The position numbers were made by a program, and so were the translations under genes. Source: Melampsora larici-populina 98AG31 (Eukaryota > Basidiomycota > Pucciniomycetes > Pucciniales > Melampsoraceae). Taken from it: DNA of 64,000 bases. The stretch lies in contig NW_006768769.1 of the NCBI RefSeq assembly GCF_000204055.1, positions 1,353,886 through 1,417,885 of the forward strand. The letters are read 5' to 3'. The notes beneath the pieces are model-generated. The model searched no databases. It was given only the letters and a program-made list of their open reading frames with translations, and was not told where the DNA came from. This document shows, one piece after another, positions 10,348 through 21,657 of this stretch (position 1 is the stretch's first letter; the number at the start of each line of letters is the position of its first letter).

Positions 10348-12718
10348 CTAATCACTATCATCCTCAGCATCACGGCTAGGTTTCAAAGGGCCAAACACCT
10401 GATGCCAATCTTTCACACACAAGAGAGCCTCAACGTGTAAGGACGCAAGATTAGTACGCGGAGGCCCCAAGATCCTTTTGGTCTTGTTAAAAATACCATC
10501 CAACGGACAGCTAGTTTCTGGAATTGCAAGGAAGGCCATGGCCATTTTTGCCAATGCAGGATACATATTGCTACCACGTTTTTTCCAAAAATCTAGGACC
10601 TTAGTATCGCGGGATTCAAGTTTATCGTTGAGATATTGAGTAATCTCGGCACTGATTGAATGGTCCTGTGCAGCGTCTGGGGCACCAAAAATAGTGTCTT
10701 TGAAGTACTGGGAAGTAGATGTGGCAGTGGATTTCCTGGTGGTAGTTGGAGTGGGCATTGGTTCATCGACTTCATATTTCAAGGCCTCTAGTTCAAATGT
10801 TGACCTGATGTCTGAAGTAAAGAGGTCATACTCAGAAAAAAACATGGATTGTTCCTGTTGGTAAATGAGACATACTTCCTGATCAGTACAACCTTAAAGT
10901 AAGATGAGTATGAAGAAACTCACTTGAAAATAGTTCATCTTGAGTTGTGGATCCAGGAGGGTAGCACAGACTGGCGCAGGTTTGGTAAAGACTTTCTTGA
11001 AGTAGTCTTCAAGTTTTGATATCATGTTTTTAGACGCGGGTTGAAGTTGATCATGATCGTATTGATGGTGTACCTAGATGTACATTAAGTCACATTATCC
11101 AATTATAATTTATGTGTATTTAAAAGTAAAAAAATACAAATACTTACTAATCTTGGTTTTTGCAAGATTGCAACATACAATGGACCCACTTGATGCATTG
11201 TTGGGTACTTTGACTTACAGAGTATGTCAGTCGCTTTGCTCAGAGGTTCCAAGAAATCGCACATTTGTTTGACGTAATCCCACTCGAGCCTGGAGAGTGC
11301 ATACTTTTTGTACTTGTTTTGCAGGCAGAATCCATCACATGCTTCTTGTAGACGCAAAAGTCTTTGAAACATGTGATATGAAGAGTTCCATCTGGTGGGA
11401 ACATCAACAATCAGGCGAGTTGCAGTTTCAGCCGGGTTTTTTTTGGGGGTTGGTTGAACATTGTCAACAGTAGGATTGTCTAATAGATAATCGAGAGCCT
11501 CAGTGTCAGCAGGATCAGAAGTATCAGTATCAGGGTTGGCTTGGGCTGATGGAGGATTCTCAGCTGGATTTCTTTGAGGCTGAGAATTGTTTCTTGAATT
11601 CTGATTCTTCTTCGCAGCAGCAGAAATAGCACGCTTGAGCTTGACAATATCAGCAAAATGTTGACCACGTTGAGGGCTGGACCAAGTACAAGTAACCAGA
11701 CCATGGCATTGATTGTAGATGGTCTTGAGGTTTACTTGAGTCACTTCGGGTGGGTCGACAAGGTTGTTAATATCCATTAAGTTTGATGAATCTTGCTCTT
11801 CTTCCTTGTCAAGAATTTCACCAAAAACCTTGAGTCCCTCTTTTGCAGCTAGGTTGATAATGTGCGCTACACAACCATGGACTTGTTTTGTGTGATCAAA
11901 AGTGATACCATCTGAATTCGAAAGGACTTGACCTATAGCAGCGTTTGTACCAACATTGTTGGCAGTCATCGCACACAACTTATTGGTAAGGTCATACTTG
12001 GTCAGATATTCAATGATTAAGCCGGCAAAGTTATTGGTGTTGTGTGCACCTGGAAGATTGGGTGTCAGTCAGCTTGAGTTGATCAGATCAATAGAAAAGA
12101 AGATACTCTCACCTTTGATTTCCGCAATGCCAAGAGTAAGGTCCATAAGGTCACAGTTCTCTGTTATAAAGTGACCAGTGAGAGACATCAAGGGCTTATT
12201 ATTTGGAGACATCCATGTGTCTTGAGTAATGGCAATTGCTTTGCAAGGTCATAAGTAGGTTTTCTTGATATGATCTTCATGATGATAATAAAGTCTGCGC
12301 ATATATTTAGAAATTGCATGCCGTCCAACAAGCATTCCTTTTACGTCAGGATTGACAAGCTTCAATAATCTTTGGAAGGATTCTTTCTCAACAATTGAGA
12401 AGGTGAGGTCGTTATTGGCAATGAGATAACATATACTAGTCTTGAGGTTGGAAACATCAAGTACATCCTAGCAGTTTTTCAAATCAAAAGAACATGAGCT
12501 ATTGTCAATGTGTTCTGGAGTAAGAAGACAAAAAGACTTGCCATGTGAACTGATTTCATCTTCTTAAAACCTGCAGTCAAGCTTCCTTGTCTTCCATCAA
12601 TTGGACCGTCATCGCGGAGATTATGCTTGAAAGTGAGGTGGATCTTCATTGAAATAGTACTTCCTTTATCATTGTGTTTCAACTTTGTGCCACATTCTTT
12701 TCCATCCCTCATGACGTA
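10348..12718 (-). pseudogene. hAT transposase (broken)
   Basis: This would catalyse cut-and-paste transposition of the surrounding element. From N to C: a BED-type zinc finger region (about 12600-12710; GTKLKHNDKG and IHLTFKH); a central region with TQDTWMSPNNKPL (about 12180-12235) and AMTANNVGTNA, which in hAT enzymes lies near a catalytic Asp; VDVPTRWNSSYHM (about 11400); and a C-terminal hAT dimerisation region (10348-10620; LDFWKKRGSNMYPALAKMA and ETSCPLDGIF). Spliceable exons are visible: 10348-10878, 10924-11073, 11148-about 12049, then from about 12112 rightward, with clean GTGAGT/GTAAGT donors. In-frame stops near 12252 and 12468 in the N-terminal half break it. The enzyme is therefore probably inactive, although the C-terminal exons remain open. 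Confidence 0.8.
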
Positions 12719-13009
12719 ATGACACTGATTGGTTTCTGAGTTTTCTAATCTTTTAAAATATTTCCATACATAGCTTTTTCAAGTTGACTGAGATTCCATC
12801 GTATCGGAGCTATTGGCTTGGGACAAATCAATTGTTGTCAAGGTGGGGGCTTCGGACATGTTGATCAATTGACTTAAGGTTGATTAATTGAAGTGAGAAG
12901 GTCGTTTGCGCGGTGATAAGTGGATATATCAGACAATTGTAAGGTTTGAGGTGGTGGGGAAGATGATCAAAAAGGCCCTTTCCTTTTTTTTTCTTTTTTT
13001 TTTTTGGCT

Positions 13010-13155
13010 GTACCGGCCAGATATCCGTCGGATAGCCAACAAGTAGCTGGTTCAAGTGTTGGATGGGGGTCCAGCATGCCGGATAGTAAAAAATAACCGT
13101 TGGTCCGGATGTTGGATGGAGCCGACCACGCCGGATATTGACCGGAGCACATCTT
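13010..13155. repeat. right subterminal CCGGAT / ATCCGTCGGAT cluster of the hAT element
   Basis: Motifs such as ATATCCGTCGGATAG, GCCGGATA, GTCCGGATGTTGGATG and GCCGGATATTGACCGG recur in about 145 bp, upstream of the transposase start, mirroring the cluster at 10085-10245. Likely transposase-binding sites, by analogy with other hAT elements. Confidence 0.6.
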
Positions 13156-13554
13156 GATTGAAGTCAGGTTTCCAATTTTGGAAGGGTTGAAGTGAAGAAT
13201 TGATCATTAGAAAGCACTGCCATGACCTATGAAGGTATTATAAGATTAATGAGCTTGCTGCCTGTGATGATTTTGAAATTGTTAGTGAACAGGATCAATA
13301 ATTGTTTTCTTGACTGACTATTTTGATGAATATGAGTTTTTGATTGATTTGAGATTGAAGATAGTAGTAGTCAATTGTTGGTTTGATTGAGCTGAATGAA
13401 GTTTTGATGGTTCAGGAAGTTGAACTTGAACTTCAGCTAAACATACACACAGAACGACAGAAGAAAAATTTGGGTATCTGTCGTTCTGTTGGACTTTCTG
13501 GCAAACTCTCTGAAATTTCACAGAATTGATATTTGTACACCCTAATTGTCTAAG

Positions 13555-14849
13555 TCAAACACCCAAGCAATGTAACCTCTTTTATGAAAAGTTGACCATT
13601 TTGAAACCTGGCAAGGTTTCTATCTAAGGTATCCTTTTGCACTGAGAATTACCTTGTTTCAAAACCTTGGGGGGCTTCTGTCCAAGATTTGGAATCCAAG
13701 GGGACCTCAGATTGAAAAATGCAAGGTAAATATGTTGGTGGTGATGTGCGAGAGATTGTTCCAATTGATTCTGAAATCTCAACTCTCCATTCAACAACTT
13801 TAGCTCTCATGTTTGCAGTTATCACTGGTACAACAGCGTCAACAGGACCCTGGAATGCTCCTATGGAGGTGGGTGACATAAAAGAGCCACTTGGGTGGTG
13901 AACCCATGACAAAATCCGCAATGATCACCTTTCAGGTCGTATACATCCGCTCTTTGTTGACCCCCAACTTTTTGTTCAGGTACTTCAAAATGTTAATAAA
14001 ACAAAACAAAAAGGAATAAATGAAAAGAAAACACTTATGAAATACACTTGGGTCCCAAATATGTGCATAAAACATTGTATTTCATCACATAAAGCGGGTA
14101 TAATGGTGATCATTCCCTAATTGCAGATCTTTGTACTAGGTCATGAAGCTATATATATAATCATTACATCTTAGTCAGAAATCCCCCCATCATTGGGCTG
14201 AGAGTTTGAATGTGCTACTGTCAAGATACACAGATCAAAGCATGTTGTGTATGGCTGTTGGAATCATATAGCAACCATCTCCACAATCACGGAACATTGA
14301 ACCAGCAAAAGACTCAAATACATATACTACATCAGTAGCGTGCAAGAGAGAATACATCAAATCAGACAATTCCAAGCCTTGAGTTGATGTTATGGCTGGA
14401 TAAGCCGGGTTGTAAAAAATTTGGATGTGTACAGCTATGTGTGACAAACCCTTCCTTGAATTAGCACTTGTCACAAATGTGTGTACTTCGTTGACAAGCT
14501 TATAGATGATCAGTTTTTGTGCCAAGTGCAAAGTCTAGATAATCACAAATGCTATAGTGCTTATCCCTGAAAACAAGGAAATCAAATCAGATCTTCAAAG
14601 CCTATCCCCTCCGCCAAAAATCACCTTTTTTAAATTCCAAAAGTGGTTTTGGAATTATGAGATTGAGGAATCTGTGTCTATAGCTTTTTGAAACAATTCC
14701 ATAGTTTGTTCTTGCTTTTCAAATATCATCTTTGGGGCACAACCTTGTTCTACATTTCCTTATTTTCAGCAATAAGCACTATACAGTACACAGGAACATG
14801 ACATTTTTTGCACAACACAAACAGCTTTTTTTGTTGTCTTCTTTCATTT
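13555..14849. pseudogene. old degenerate repeat similar to 25483-25680, then unassigned sequence
   Basis: The stretch 13570-13840 resembles, with many differences, the sequence at about 25505-25660 (shared order: GTAACnT..., AAGTTGAnCATT, GATTCAATTGATTCTG-like, TCCATTCA). It is therefore another decayed copy of the transposon-like relic beside copy B. A 98-codon minus-strand frame at 14235-14531 has no recognisable domain. I see no intact gene here. Confidence 0.35.
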
Positions 14850-17203
14850 TCTCTGGAACTATCAGTGGCAATGTTACCCATACACTTCACAGCTGGTAGG
14901 TATCTAGATTTGAGTAGGTAAAAGAGAAGAGGATATATATGAAATGATGAGGTGAGGAGAGATAAATAATTGCTAGACTTAGTTTATTGAAAACTAGGAA
15001 ACACATACTTTGAATGGACAATCCCAATGTAATTACACCTTTAAACTCTAGAGAATAGATGGAAGATTTGCAAACAAAGAGTTACAAAGATGAAGCTAAG
15101 TGGACATAAAAAGATATCAAATGCACAAGGTTAGCAAAGGATGAAACACAAAACACAAAGGTCAAAGGTTGAATGAGAACAAAAAAATTACCCACAGGCA
15201 GAATTCACCCACATAAACACAGCTCTTGCAAGTCCCTCCTCTTTTTCATTATGTAGATGAACATTGAATCAAACACTCACAAACTCAATGCAATTCATGC
15301 ATAAAAAGGGGAAACTAGGTCAAGCTGAATCTATATCCCTAAATACTTGGGTGATGTGTTGTGATATCTTTACCAAATGCTTAGTCAGACTTAATTTTGA
15401 CAGTGGCAAAAGTAATGAGACCATGTTAGGAAGAATGGGGGAGGTGTAAGCTCCTCTGGTAACTAAATGTGGTGTCACTGAAGGCAAATGGAAAAGTACC
15501 AAAGTGAATTGCAAATTTCTCAGAAAATGCAGCGGATCATAGGAACACAGATAACAAGATTGATAGAAGCACCATGTAAATATCCTTGTAGCACGTCGGT
15601 GTGCACACACAAAATACTTTCCTTAGATCCTGTAAAGACCCATCAAAAAGGTGCCACAACAAGCACCTCTTCCCCTTATCACCCGGGAGGTTGAAAGTCA
15701 GTTGACCCCTGCTGACCACAAAGGATTCAGCAAATCCTTTAAATAAATCACTATTCACAAGACACGGTGAAGATTAAATGAACAGGATCAAAAGTGGAAA
15801 GAAGATACACACAGCTCAAAAAGTATATGAAGAGGAACAAATACCATATGCCAAAAGATCTTAAAAAAGAAGATAAAAGAACAAAAAATTGGCAGGTAGA
15901 GAGCCTGAGGCCAAAGGAACAGTACTCTCCCAGTCATATGCATGACTGGAGTAGGATACCCCATAGGTTTTTTCTATCATTATAAAAAACAGCTTATGTG
16001 TTGTGATGGAATACTGAATAACTTGTGTCCTTGTCCCTGCCCCTACCTTATATGACCCTGTTTCTATGACAGGGCTTCCAACTGTTGGCATTGTATTGAT
16101 GTCTGCCACTTAAATTACATGGTGACTCCCCATGCGGGAACCAATCACATGGTACCAATACACCTTAGTTTGACCAATCATTGTAGTAGCTGGACTTGTT
16201 TTTTGAAATATTCTCCTCCATTTTTCCACATTTGGCGAGCTGGTTCCTGGGTTCAATAGTTCTAAGGCAGAACTTTCCGATGGTGTGTCAAGAGCTTTAC
16301 GCTGTATGTCTGTTACATGGTCTAAGTGTATTTCTGCCATCTTCCTTTTACTGAAAATGGGAGTTATCTTGTCCAAGACATTTATAAAGTGTTTTATTTC
16401 ATTCATTTCTTGTTCTGATCTATCATGGTTGGTCCAGGAAGGCCACTTGAACTCTTTAAACATTACATGGCTAATAGCATGACGAACAGCCACAGATTCT
16501 TTGTAAATTAATTGCAGGAGTTGTTCAGGCCCTTTTGGCAGGTAATTGGTCAGATGCATTAACATCTCAAGACCCAGTGGATATGGTATCTCCATATTGC
16601 TCATGCCTGCTGCAATGTTGCGATAATATCCTTCATCATAAGCGGAAGCCTGGTATGGTTGTGATGGCCTGATCCAGAGAAATCTGGAAAATGCATCAGG
16701 ACTGGTCAAGAACTGTTGTGTGACTTGCATGAAGTTTTCCCATTTGGCATGTGCAAGGAGGTGAGGATCTGTGGAAAGAATTCTTTTGGTCAGCATACAT
16801 TGGGTCAAGGCCTGATAAAAAAACTGAACCTACACGCTAGGAAGATATCATAATTGTAAGACATCAGATCCTCTTGACCCAAACAAAATCCTGGATAAAT
16901 TTTGGACCAGGCCCTTTGAATACCATCAACAATATCCCACCTGTTGGTGGAAGGTTCCTCAGAAGTTAGTTCTTCTTCCACATAGTGGCCCAGGTGATTA
17001 TGTGCCATTATCAATTTGTAGGGGTCTTCAAGGTCTACCTCTGGAATATCCTTCATTTCTATCAGCAGTCTATTGATGGCATTCTTGACATTGATATGTT
17101 GTTCCAATGGATTACTCAATATTTTGTACAAATCTTGGGATTCTGAGTTCAGTTTTATATTGGTTAGAAATGGTCTTAACTTTTCAGAAAGTTGGACGAC
17201 ATC
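14850..17203 (-). repeat. segmental duplication, copy B, 3' part
   Basis: Collinear with 2940-5170 of copy A, including the flank downstream of the gene. It contains a 200-bp element at 15570-15769 absent from copy A and ends at the LTR element at 17204. The second part of copy B resumes at 23264. Confidence 0.85.
15570..15769. mobile_element. 200-bp CACC-ended element with 3-bp target duplication
   Basis: The element begins CACCATGTAAATATCCTTG and ends CACGGTG, flanked by AAG on both sides (15567-15569, 15770-15772). Copy A of the duplicated segment has the uninterrupted site with a single AAG, which shows a real insertion after the duplication. It is homologous, in opposite orientation, to the 298-bp element at 58195-58492, but has lost its right inner arm, so only about 8 bp of terminal symmetry remain. 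CAC termini and a 3-bp duplication suggest the CACTA (EnSpm) superfamily; no transposase is present. Confidence 0.8.
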
Positions 17204-17373
17204 TGATAGGAGCTGGCTTGCTGAGATGCAAGAGAGTGAGCGTAAAAGATCCTCTAGGTAAGGTAATAGATTGCTACGTGAGGAACTGTAGTTCTACTCG
17301 AGAGAAAGGATAACTAGAGTACAATACAGTATAAGCATACATGGTAAAGCCTTATAACTAATGGCTCATAACA
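17204..17373 (-). repeat. 3' LTR of the chromovirus
   Basis: A 170-bp LTR, TGATAGG...CATAACA on the plus strand; same sequence as 23089-23258. On the element's coding strand it is the downstream LTR, preceded by the polypurine tract. Confidence 0.95.
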
Positions 17374-17387
17374 CCACTCCCCCCTTT
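17374..17387 (-). promoter_or_regulatory. polypurine tract (second-strand primer)
   Basis: The minus strand reads AAAGGGGGGAGTGG directly against the 3' LTR. This all-purine stretch apart from one T is the expected primer for plus-strand DNA synthesis. Confidence 0.8.
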
Positions 17388-17466
17388 ATGACTCAACCCC
17401 CTCTTGCAGGTTAGCATCTTTCCACGGGTTGGCATTAAAAAACCCCATAGGGAAAAAGCTTCACCC

Positions 17467-20400
17467 TCAATTCTTTCTCCGTGCCTTCTTATATCTATCT
17501 TCTGCTTGAGGATATTTTCTGTTGAATTCATTCATAATGTCTTTTGCATTCTTGAGTCCACTTTCCGGTTCCCAAGAGTCGTAATTGGGTCCATAACCTT
17601 TCCAATTAATTAGATACTCTACTTTTTTCCCTTTCTTTCTTTTGTCTAATATCTCATTAATTTCAAATTCTTCTTCATTATCAATTATTATTGGCGGTGA
17701 TGGTCTTTGATTTTGTCCTTCAATCTTGCTCTTCTCAAACTTTCGGAGTAAATTGACGTTAAATACTGGGTGGATCCTATGCATAGACTTGGGTAAATCA
17801 AGTTTATAAGCATTATCTGACACATGCGCTGTAATTGTGAATGGACCTAGCCACCTATGCGAAAACTTAACTGTAGGCCTTGTCGTAGCTATGTTCTTGT
17901 TGCTAAGCCAAACTTTGTCCCCTTTTTTCCAACTCGGTGATTTTTTCGTTTTGCCTTCATGTTGGGTCTTCATTGTTTCTTGGGTTAAATTCATCGCATC
18001 TCTCAATTCTCGTTGCACATCTTTGATTTGATTCATCCTGTCTTCTACCGCTGGTAAACACTGTTCGCTCAATGGCACATCCGTAAAAGCAACGTCGAAT
18101 CCATAGTTTGCCTTGAAGGGTGACATTCCAATGGCTACATGGTGGTTGTTGTTATACGAGAACTCTGCAAAAGGAAGAAGATCATGCCAATCATTCTGTT
18201 TGTAAGATGTATAATGCCTTATGAACTGCTCAACTGCTTTGTTGGTTATTTCCGACTGGCCATCAGTTTGAGGATGGTACGCAGTCGACGATTGGGTTTT
18301 TATTCCCAGTCGTTTGTGAAAGTCTTTCGTCGCTCTCGAGATGAACACGTTTCCTCGATCAGATGTGATTGACCTAGGTGTTCCATGCAACCTCCAAACA
18401 TCTCGAATCATAATGTCAGCTAGTTCCTCCGATGTTAATGTCTTCATACATGGTATAAAGTGTGCCATTTTAGTCAATCGATCAACAACAGTTAATATGC
18501 TGTCGAAACCCTTTGATATTGGTAAGTCTGTGATTAAATCGTAACAGACATCAAGCCATGGTCCTTCAGGTACTGGGAGGGGACGTAAGCTGCCGAACGG
18601 TTTCTCCGTTCGAGACTTTACGCGTTGGCAAGATTGACAGCCATCGACGTATTGATTTATGAATGCTTTCATCCCCGGCCAATAATACGATCTTTTGATT
18701 AGTGCAAGGGTTCTCATCCTTCCCGGATGTCCAGCTAATCGGCTGTCGTGCCTAGATCGAAGAATTTGTAACTTCAATTCTAAGTCGTTGGGTATGACTA
18801 CCTTGTTCCTGTGATACAGAATATCGTCATTCAACTTATAGTCTTTCAACAGCTTTGAGTTTGGCATTTCTTGACATAGTTTCTTAATTTCATTCATCTT
18901 CAGATCTTCGCCGGATTTTTCCTTAATGTTCGACAAAATCTTCAAATCATTCCATATCCGTTGATTATCTTCAGCGCTTTCAAGCTCTTCATCTTCAACT
19001 TCGTTAATTTCATCAATGTGGATTTCATCTTCATTCACGAACCACATATCAGCAATGTCTAAATCATCAAGAAAGGCGTCTTTTGGCAGGTTATCCGGCT
19101 TCAATATTTGGCCAAATGTTAATTTCGTGCCTTCTGGTGGTATTAAATCGGGTCGTCTGGACAATGCATCCGGCTTGGCTGATTGTCTACCAGGTCGAAA
19201 CCGTATTTCAAAGTCAAATTCACCCAGAATTTCTGCCCATCTAGCTTGCCGTCGTGTTAGCTCTTTTGTTGTCATTAAAGATTGTAAATTTTTATGATCC
19301 GTGTAAACAATAACATTCAGTCTGTTGGGATTTCCTTCCAAGTATTGTCTCCACTCCTTGAAGGAGGCTACAACGGCTAGGAGTTCTTTATCAAAGATCT
19401 CATAATTTCTTTCTGCTTGTATCAAAGACCGTGATAAATAGGCTATTGGGTGCAATTCATTGTCGTCTTCCGAAATTTGAGATAGTACCGCTCCTAATGC
19501 ATAGTCTGAGCAATCACACTCTAACACAAACGGGCGGTATGGATCAGCTATTTTCAGCACTGGTGCCGTCGTAAACGCAGTCTTCAATGTTTCAAACGCC
19601 CTTTCCCTGTCTTCATTCCATTCGAAAGCCATATCTTTTTGTGATAGTTCGTGTAATGGTCGTGCAATTTTGGAAAAGTGACTGATGAAGCGGCGATAAA
19701 AGTTGGAAAAACCTAAAAATGTCTGTACTTCAGTGAGATTCTTTGGTCGGGGCCAATCCTTTACTGCCTTGACTTTGCTTTCATCCATTCTAATCTGATT
19801 CTTTGAAATGATAAGGCCTAGATATGAGATTTCCTTCTGAGAGAATTTACATTTTTCCGGTTTTAACCACACATTCTGTTCTTTTAAGATCTTGAGTACC
19901 TCTTTTACAACAGCTTGATGGTCTACGCCAGGTCCCGTGTAAATCAATATATCATCCTGGTAGGCTGCAACGTTCCTTCCAATATGATTCTTGAGAATAT
20001 CTTGTATAAAATATTGAAAGAAACCGGGAGCTCCAGTTGGTCCAAATGGCATGGTTAAGGGTTCGAACTGTCCTTCTTTGCAGATAAATGCAAGCTTTGC
20101 TTCGTCGCCTTCACGTACTCTAAGGTTGTTGTACCCATTGCGCATGTCCAGGCTTGTGAATTCGTCGGCATTTAATAAACTATCAATAAGTTCCATTGTC
20201 AGTGGTAATGGATACTTATTCTTGACTGTGACTGCATTCAATTTACGGTAATCGAAACAAGGCCTTAAATTTCCATCCTTTTTCCCCGTAAAGAGCACAG
20301 GTGCAGCCCACGGCGAAGTTGTTCGTCTTATTGTGCCATTTGACAAGCCTTTCTCTAGCATTTCTTTGAGGACTTCACTTTCCTTTGGTGACAGCGGAAT

Positions 20401-21657
20401 AACTTTGCCAGCTTGAGGTGTGGCTCCAGGAATGATATCAACTCGAAAATCATAAGGGCGATGAGGCGGTAATACATTGGACTTTGACTTTTCAAACATG
20501 TATAAGTACTCGTGATAACATTCCGGTACTAATTCTGCTGCTGTTTTTTCGGGTGCTCCTTGTATCTGTTCAGCTGCGAGCTTTGCTGATAGGTTCCATG
20601 ATGCTTTGGCGGCGTTTATCATCATTTGAGACGGTGTCATCTTCTCTCGAACTTTTAACATTGTCGACTTGGGTTTTTGTGATCTTGATGATAGGTTGTT
20701 AATCACTGAATTTGAGAGAGAAAAACGCTTGCCAATGTTCTTTGATGCATGGTGAAAAGATTGAATGCACTTACTCTGCGGGGGTTTAATAGAGTTTGTG
20801 CGAAACTCAACCCCCTTGTCATTTTGCCTAGCGTGCCTTTCAGGCTCCAATCCACTTTGGTCCTTCAAGGCTTGGTTCGACATTGACAATACTATTTTAT
20901 CAATAGTAGCAGTCTTGGTATCATTTCTACTCGGTGTTTTCATATCTTCATCTTCATTGTGCTTCTCGTTTTCCACAAGAATCGGTTTGTTTTTTAATTC
21001 TAGAAGGAGAGAACGCTTGCCAGCTGCTTCGGGAAAAGAATGAGGAGGTAGATTATCGCACTCACATTGCGGGGGTGTTAATGAGTTCTCGAACTCCACC
21101 CCCTCGTTAATATTCCTAGCATTCCTCTTGGGTTCCACAAGGGCCTTTGAGGTTGTTGTCGGTATTAACGAAGTTACCTCCGTAACTGCAATGGTTGATT
21201 CTTCATTGATTAACTTGCTGTTCTTCCAGTCAATAAGCTTCCAATTCCTTTTGATCCATGGCATTCCTAAGATTACATCATATTTGTCTTTCAGGTCGGT
21301 CAGGATAAATGTTGTCGGTGTTGAGTTCAAAGTGTTGATGTGGAAGTCACCCGTATGAGTGACTTGTGTTTCATGTCCACTAAAACCAGTCACCTTTCGC
21401 ACTTGAGGTAACGGTTCTGTGCTTAGTCGATGTTTCAGAGCGAAGCTTCGACTCATTGCCTCGTGGGTGGCTCCACTGTCCACGAGGGCTTTGGCAATTA
21501 CGGTTGTGGCAGATGAGGAATCAATAATAGTGATATCATGAAAAATACGCGTATCTTTTATTTCAAGTTCATTGATAATACTATGGTCTAGATTCAACAA
21601 TTTACCGCTCAGGTGTGGCACAACTAACACTCCTGAGCACCGCCATTTTTTGAATTT
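17467..21657 (-). CDS. pol: Pol polyprotein of the chromovirus
   Basis: The frame is open from 21657 to the stop at 17467-17469 and has no ATG at its head; numbering below counts from the GTG at 21630 (1387 residues). An aspartic protease has the active site DSGAT at 51-55. A reverse transcriptase follows, with YQDD near 558. RNase H shows the LECDCSDYALGAVLSQ block. Integrase has the zinc-binding HPGR...CQSCQ region near 970-1010 and the catalytic D,D-35-E triad (VVDRLTK near 1047, SDRGN near 1089, QSEITNK near 1126), then a GPF/HPVFNV region. A C-terminal chromodomain (VEYLINWKGYGPNYDSWEP, near 1325-1345) is known to steer integration to marked chromatin. Expression must rely on a -1 shift from gag. 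The linker between protease and RT carries a degenerate ~48-residue duplication. No stop or frameshift is seen. Confidence 0.95.
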   Translation of the reverse strand, partial: KFKKWRCSGVLVVPHLSGKLLNLDHSIINELEIKDTRIFHDITIIDSSSATTVIAKALVDSGATHEAMSRSFALKHRLSTEPLPQVRKVTGFSGHETQVTHTGDFHINTLNSTPTTFILTDLKDKYDVILGMPWIKRNWKLIDWKNSKLINEESTIAVTEVTSLIPTTTSKALVEPKRNARNINEGVEFENSLTPPQCECDNLPPHSFPEAAGKRSLLLELKNKPILVENEKHNEDEDMKTPSRNDTKTATIDKIVLSMSNQALKDQSGLEPERHARQNDKGVEFRTNSIKPPQSKCIQSFHHASKNIGKRFSLSNSVINNLSSRSQKPKSTMLKVREKMTPSQMMINAAKASWNLSAKLAAEQIQGAPEKTAAELVPECYHEYLYMFEKSKSNVLPPHRPYDFRVDIIPGATPQAGKVIPLSPKESEVLKEMLEKGLSNGTIRRTTSPWAAPVLFTGKKDGNLRPCFDYRKLNAVTVKNKYPLPLTMELIDSLLNADEFTSLDMRNGYNNLRVREGDEAKLAFICKEGQFEPLTMPFGPTGAPGFFQYFIQDILKNHIGRNVAAYQDDILIYTGPGVDHQAVVKEVLKILKEQNVWLKPEKCKFSQKEISYLGLIISKNQIRMDESKVKAVKDWPRPKNLTEVQTFLGFSNFYRRFISHFSKIARPLHELSQKDMAFEWNEDRERAFETLKTAFTTAPVLKIADPYRPFVLECDCSDYALGAVLSQISEDDNELHPIAYLSRSLIQAERNYEIFDKELLAVVASFKEWRQYLEGNPNRLNVIVYTDHKNLQSLMTTKELTRRQARWAEILGEFDFEIRFRPGRQSAKPDALSRRPDLIPPEGTKLTFGQILKPDNLPKDAFLDDLDIADMWFVNEDEIHIDEINEVEDEELESAEDNQRIWNDLKILSNIKEKSGEDLKMNEIKKLCQEMPNSKLLKDYKLNDDILYHRNKVVIPNDLELKLQILRSRHDSRLAGHPGRMRTLALIKRSYYWPGMKAFINQYVDGCQSCQRVKSRTEKPFGSLRPLPVPEGPWLDVCYDLITDLPISKGFDSILTVVDRLTKMAHFIPCMKTLTSEELADIMIRDVWRLHGTPRSITSDRGNVFISRATKDFHKRLGIKTQSSTAYHPQTDGQSEITNKAVEQFIRHYTSYKQNDWHDLLPFAEFSYNNNHHVAIGMSPFKANYGFDVAFTDVPLSEQCLPAVEDRMNQIKDVQRELRDAMNLTQETMKTQHEGKTKKSPSWKKGDKVWLSNKNIATTRPTVKFSHRWLGPFTITAHVSDNAYKLDLPKSMHRIHPVFNVNLLRKFEKSKIEGQNQRPSPPIIIDNEEEFEINEILDKRKKGKKVEYLINWKGYGPNYDSWEPESGLKNAKDIMNEFNRKYPQAEDRYKKARRKN

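Larger units (their letters stand above)
9273..13544 (-). mobile_element. hAT-superfamily DNA transposon, degenerate autonomous copy
   Basis: The element is bounded by ~80-bp terminal inverted repeats that begin TAGGGTGTACAAATATCAA on both strands and continue through AACAGAACGACAGATACCC. The only protein-coding relic inside is a minus-strand hAT transposase. The termini fit the hAT rule (YARNG). The expected 8-bp target duplication is not seen; the flanks share only ATT. This may reflect decay or rearrangement of one end. Subterminal zones rich in ATCCGTCGGAT/CCGGAT repeats lie inside both ends. The copy is about 4.27 kb. Confidence 0.85.
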
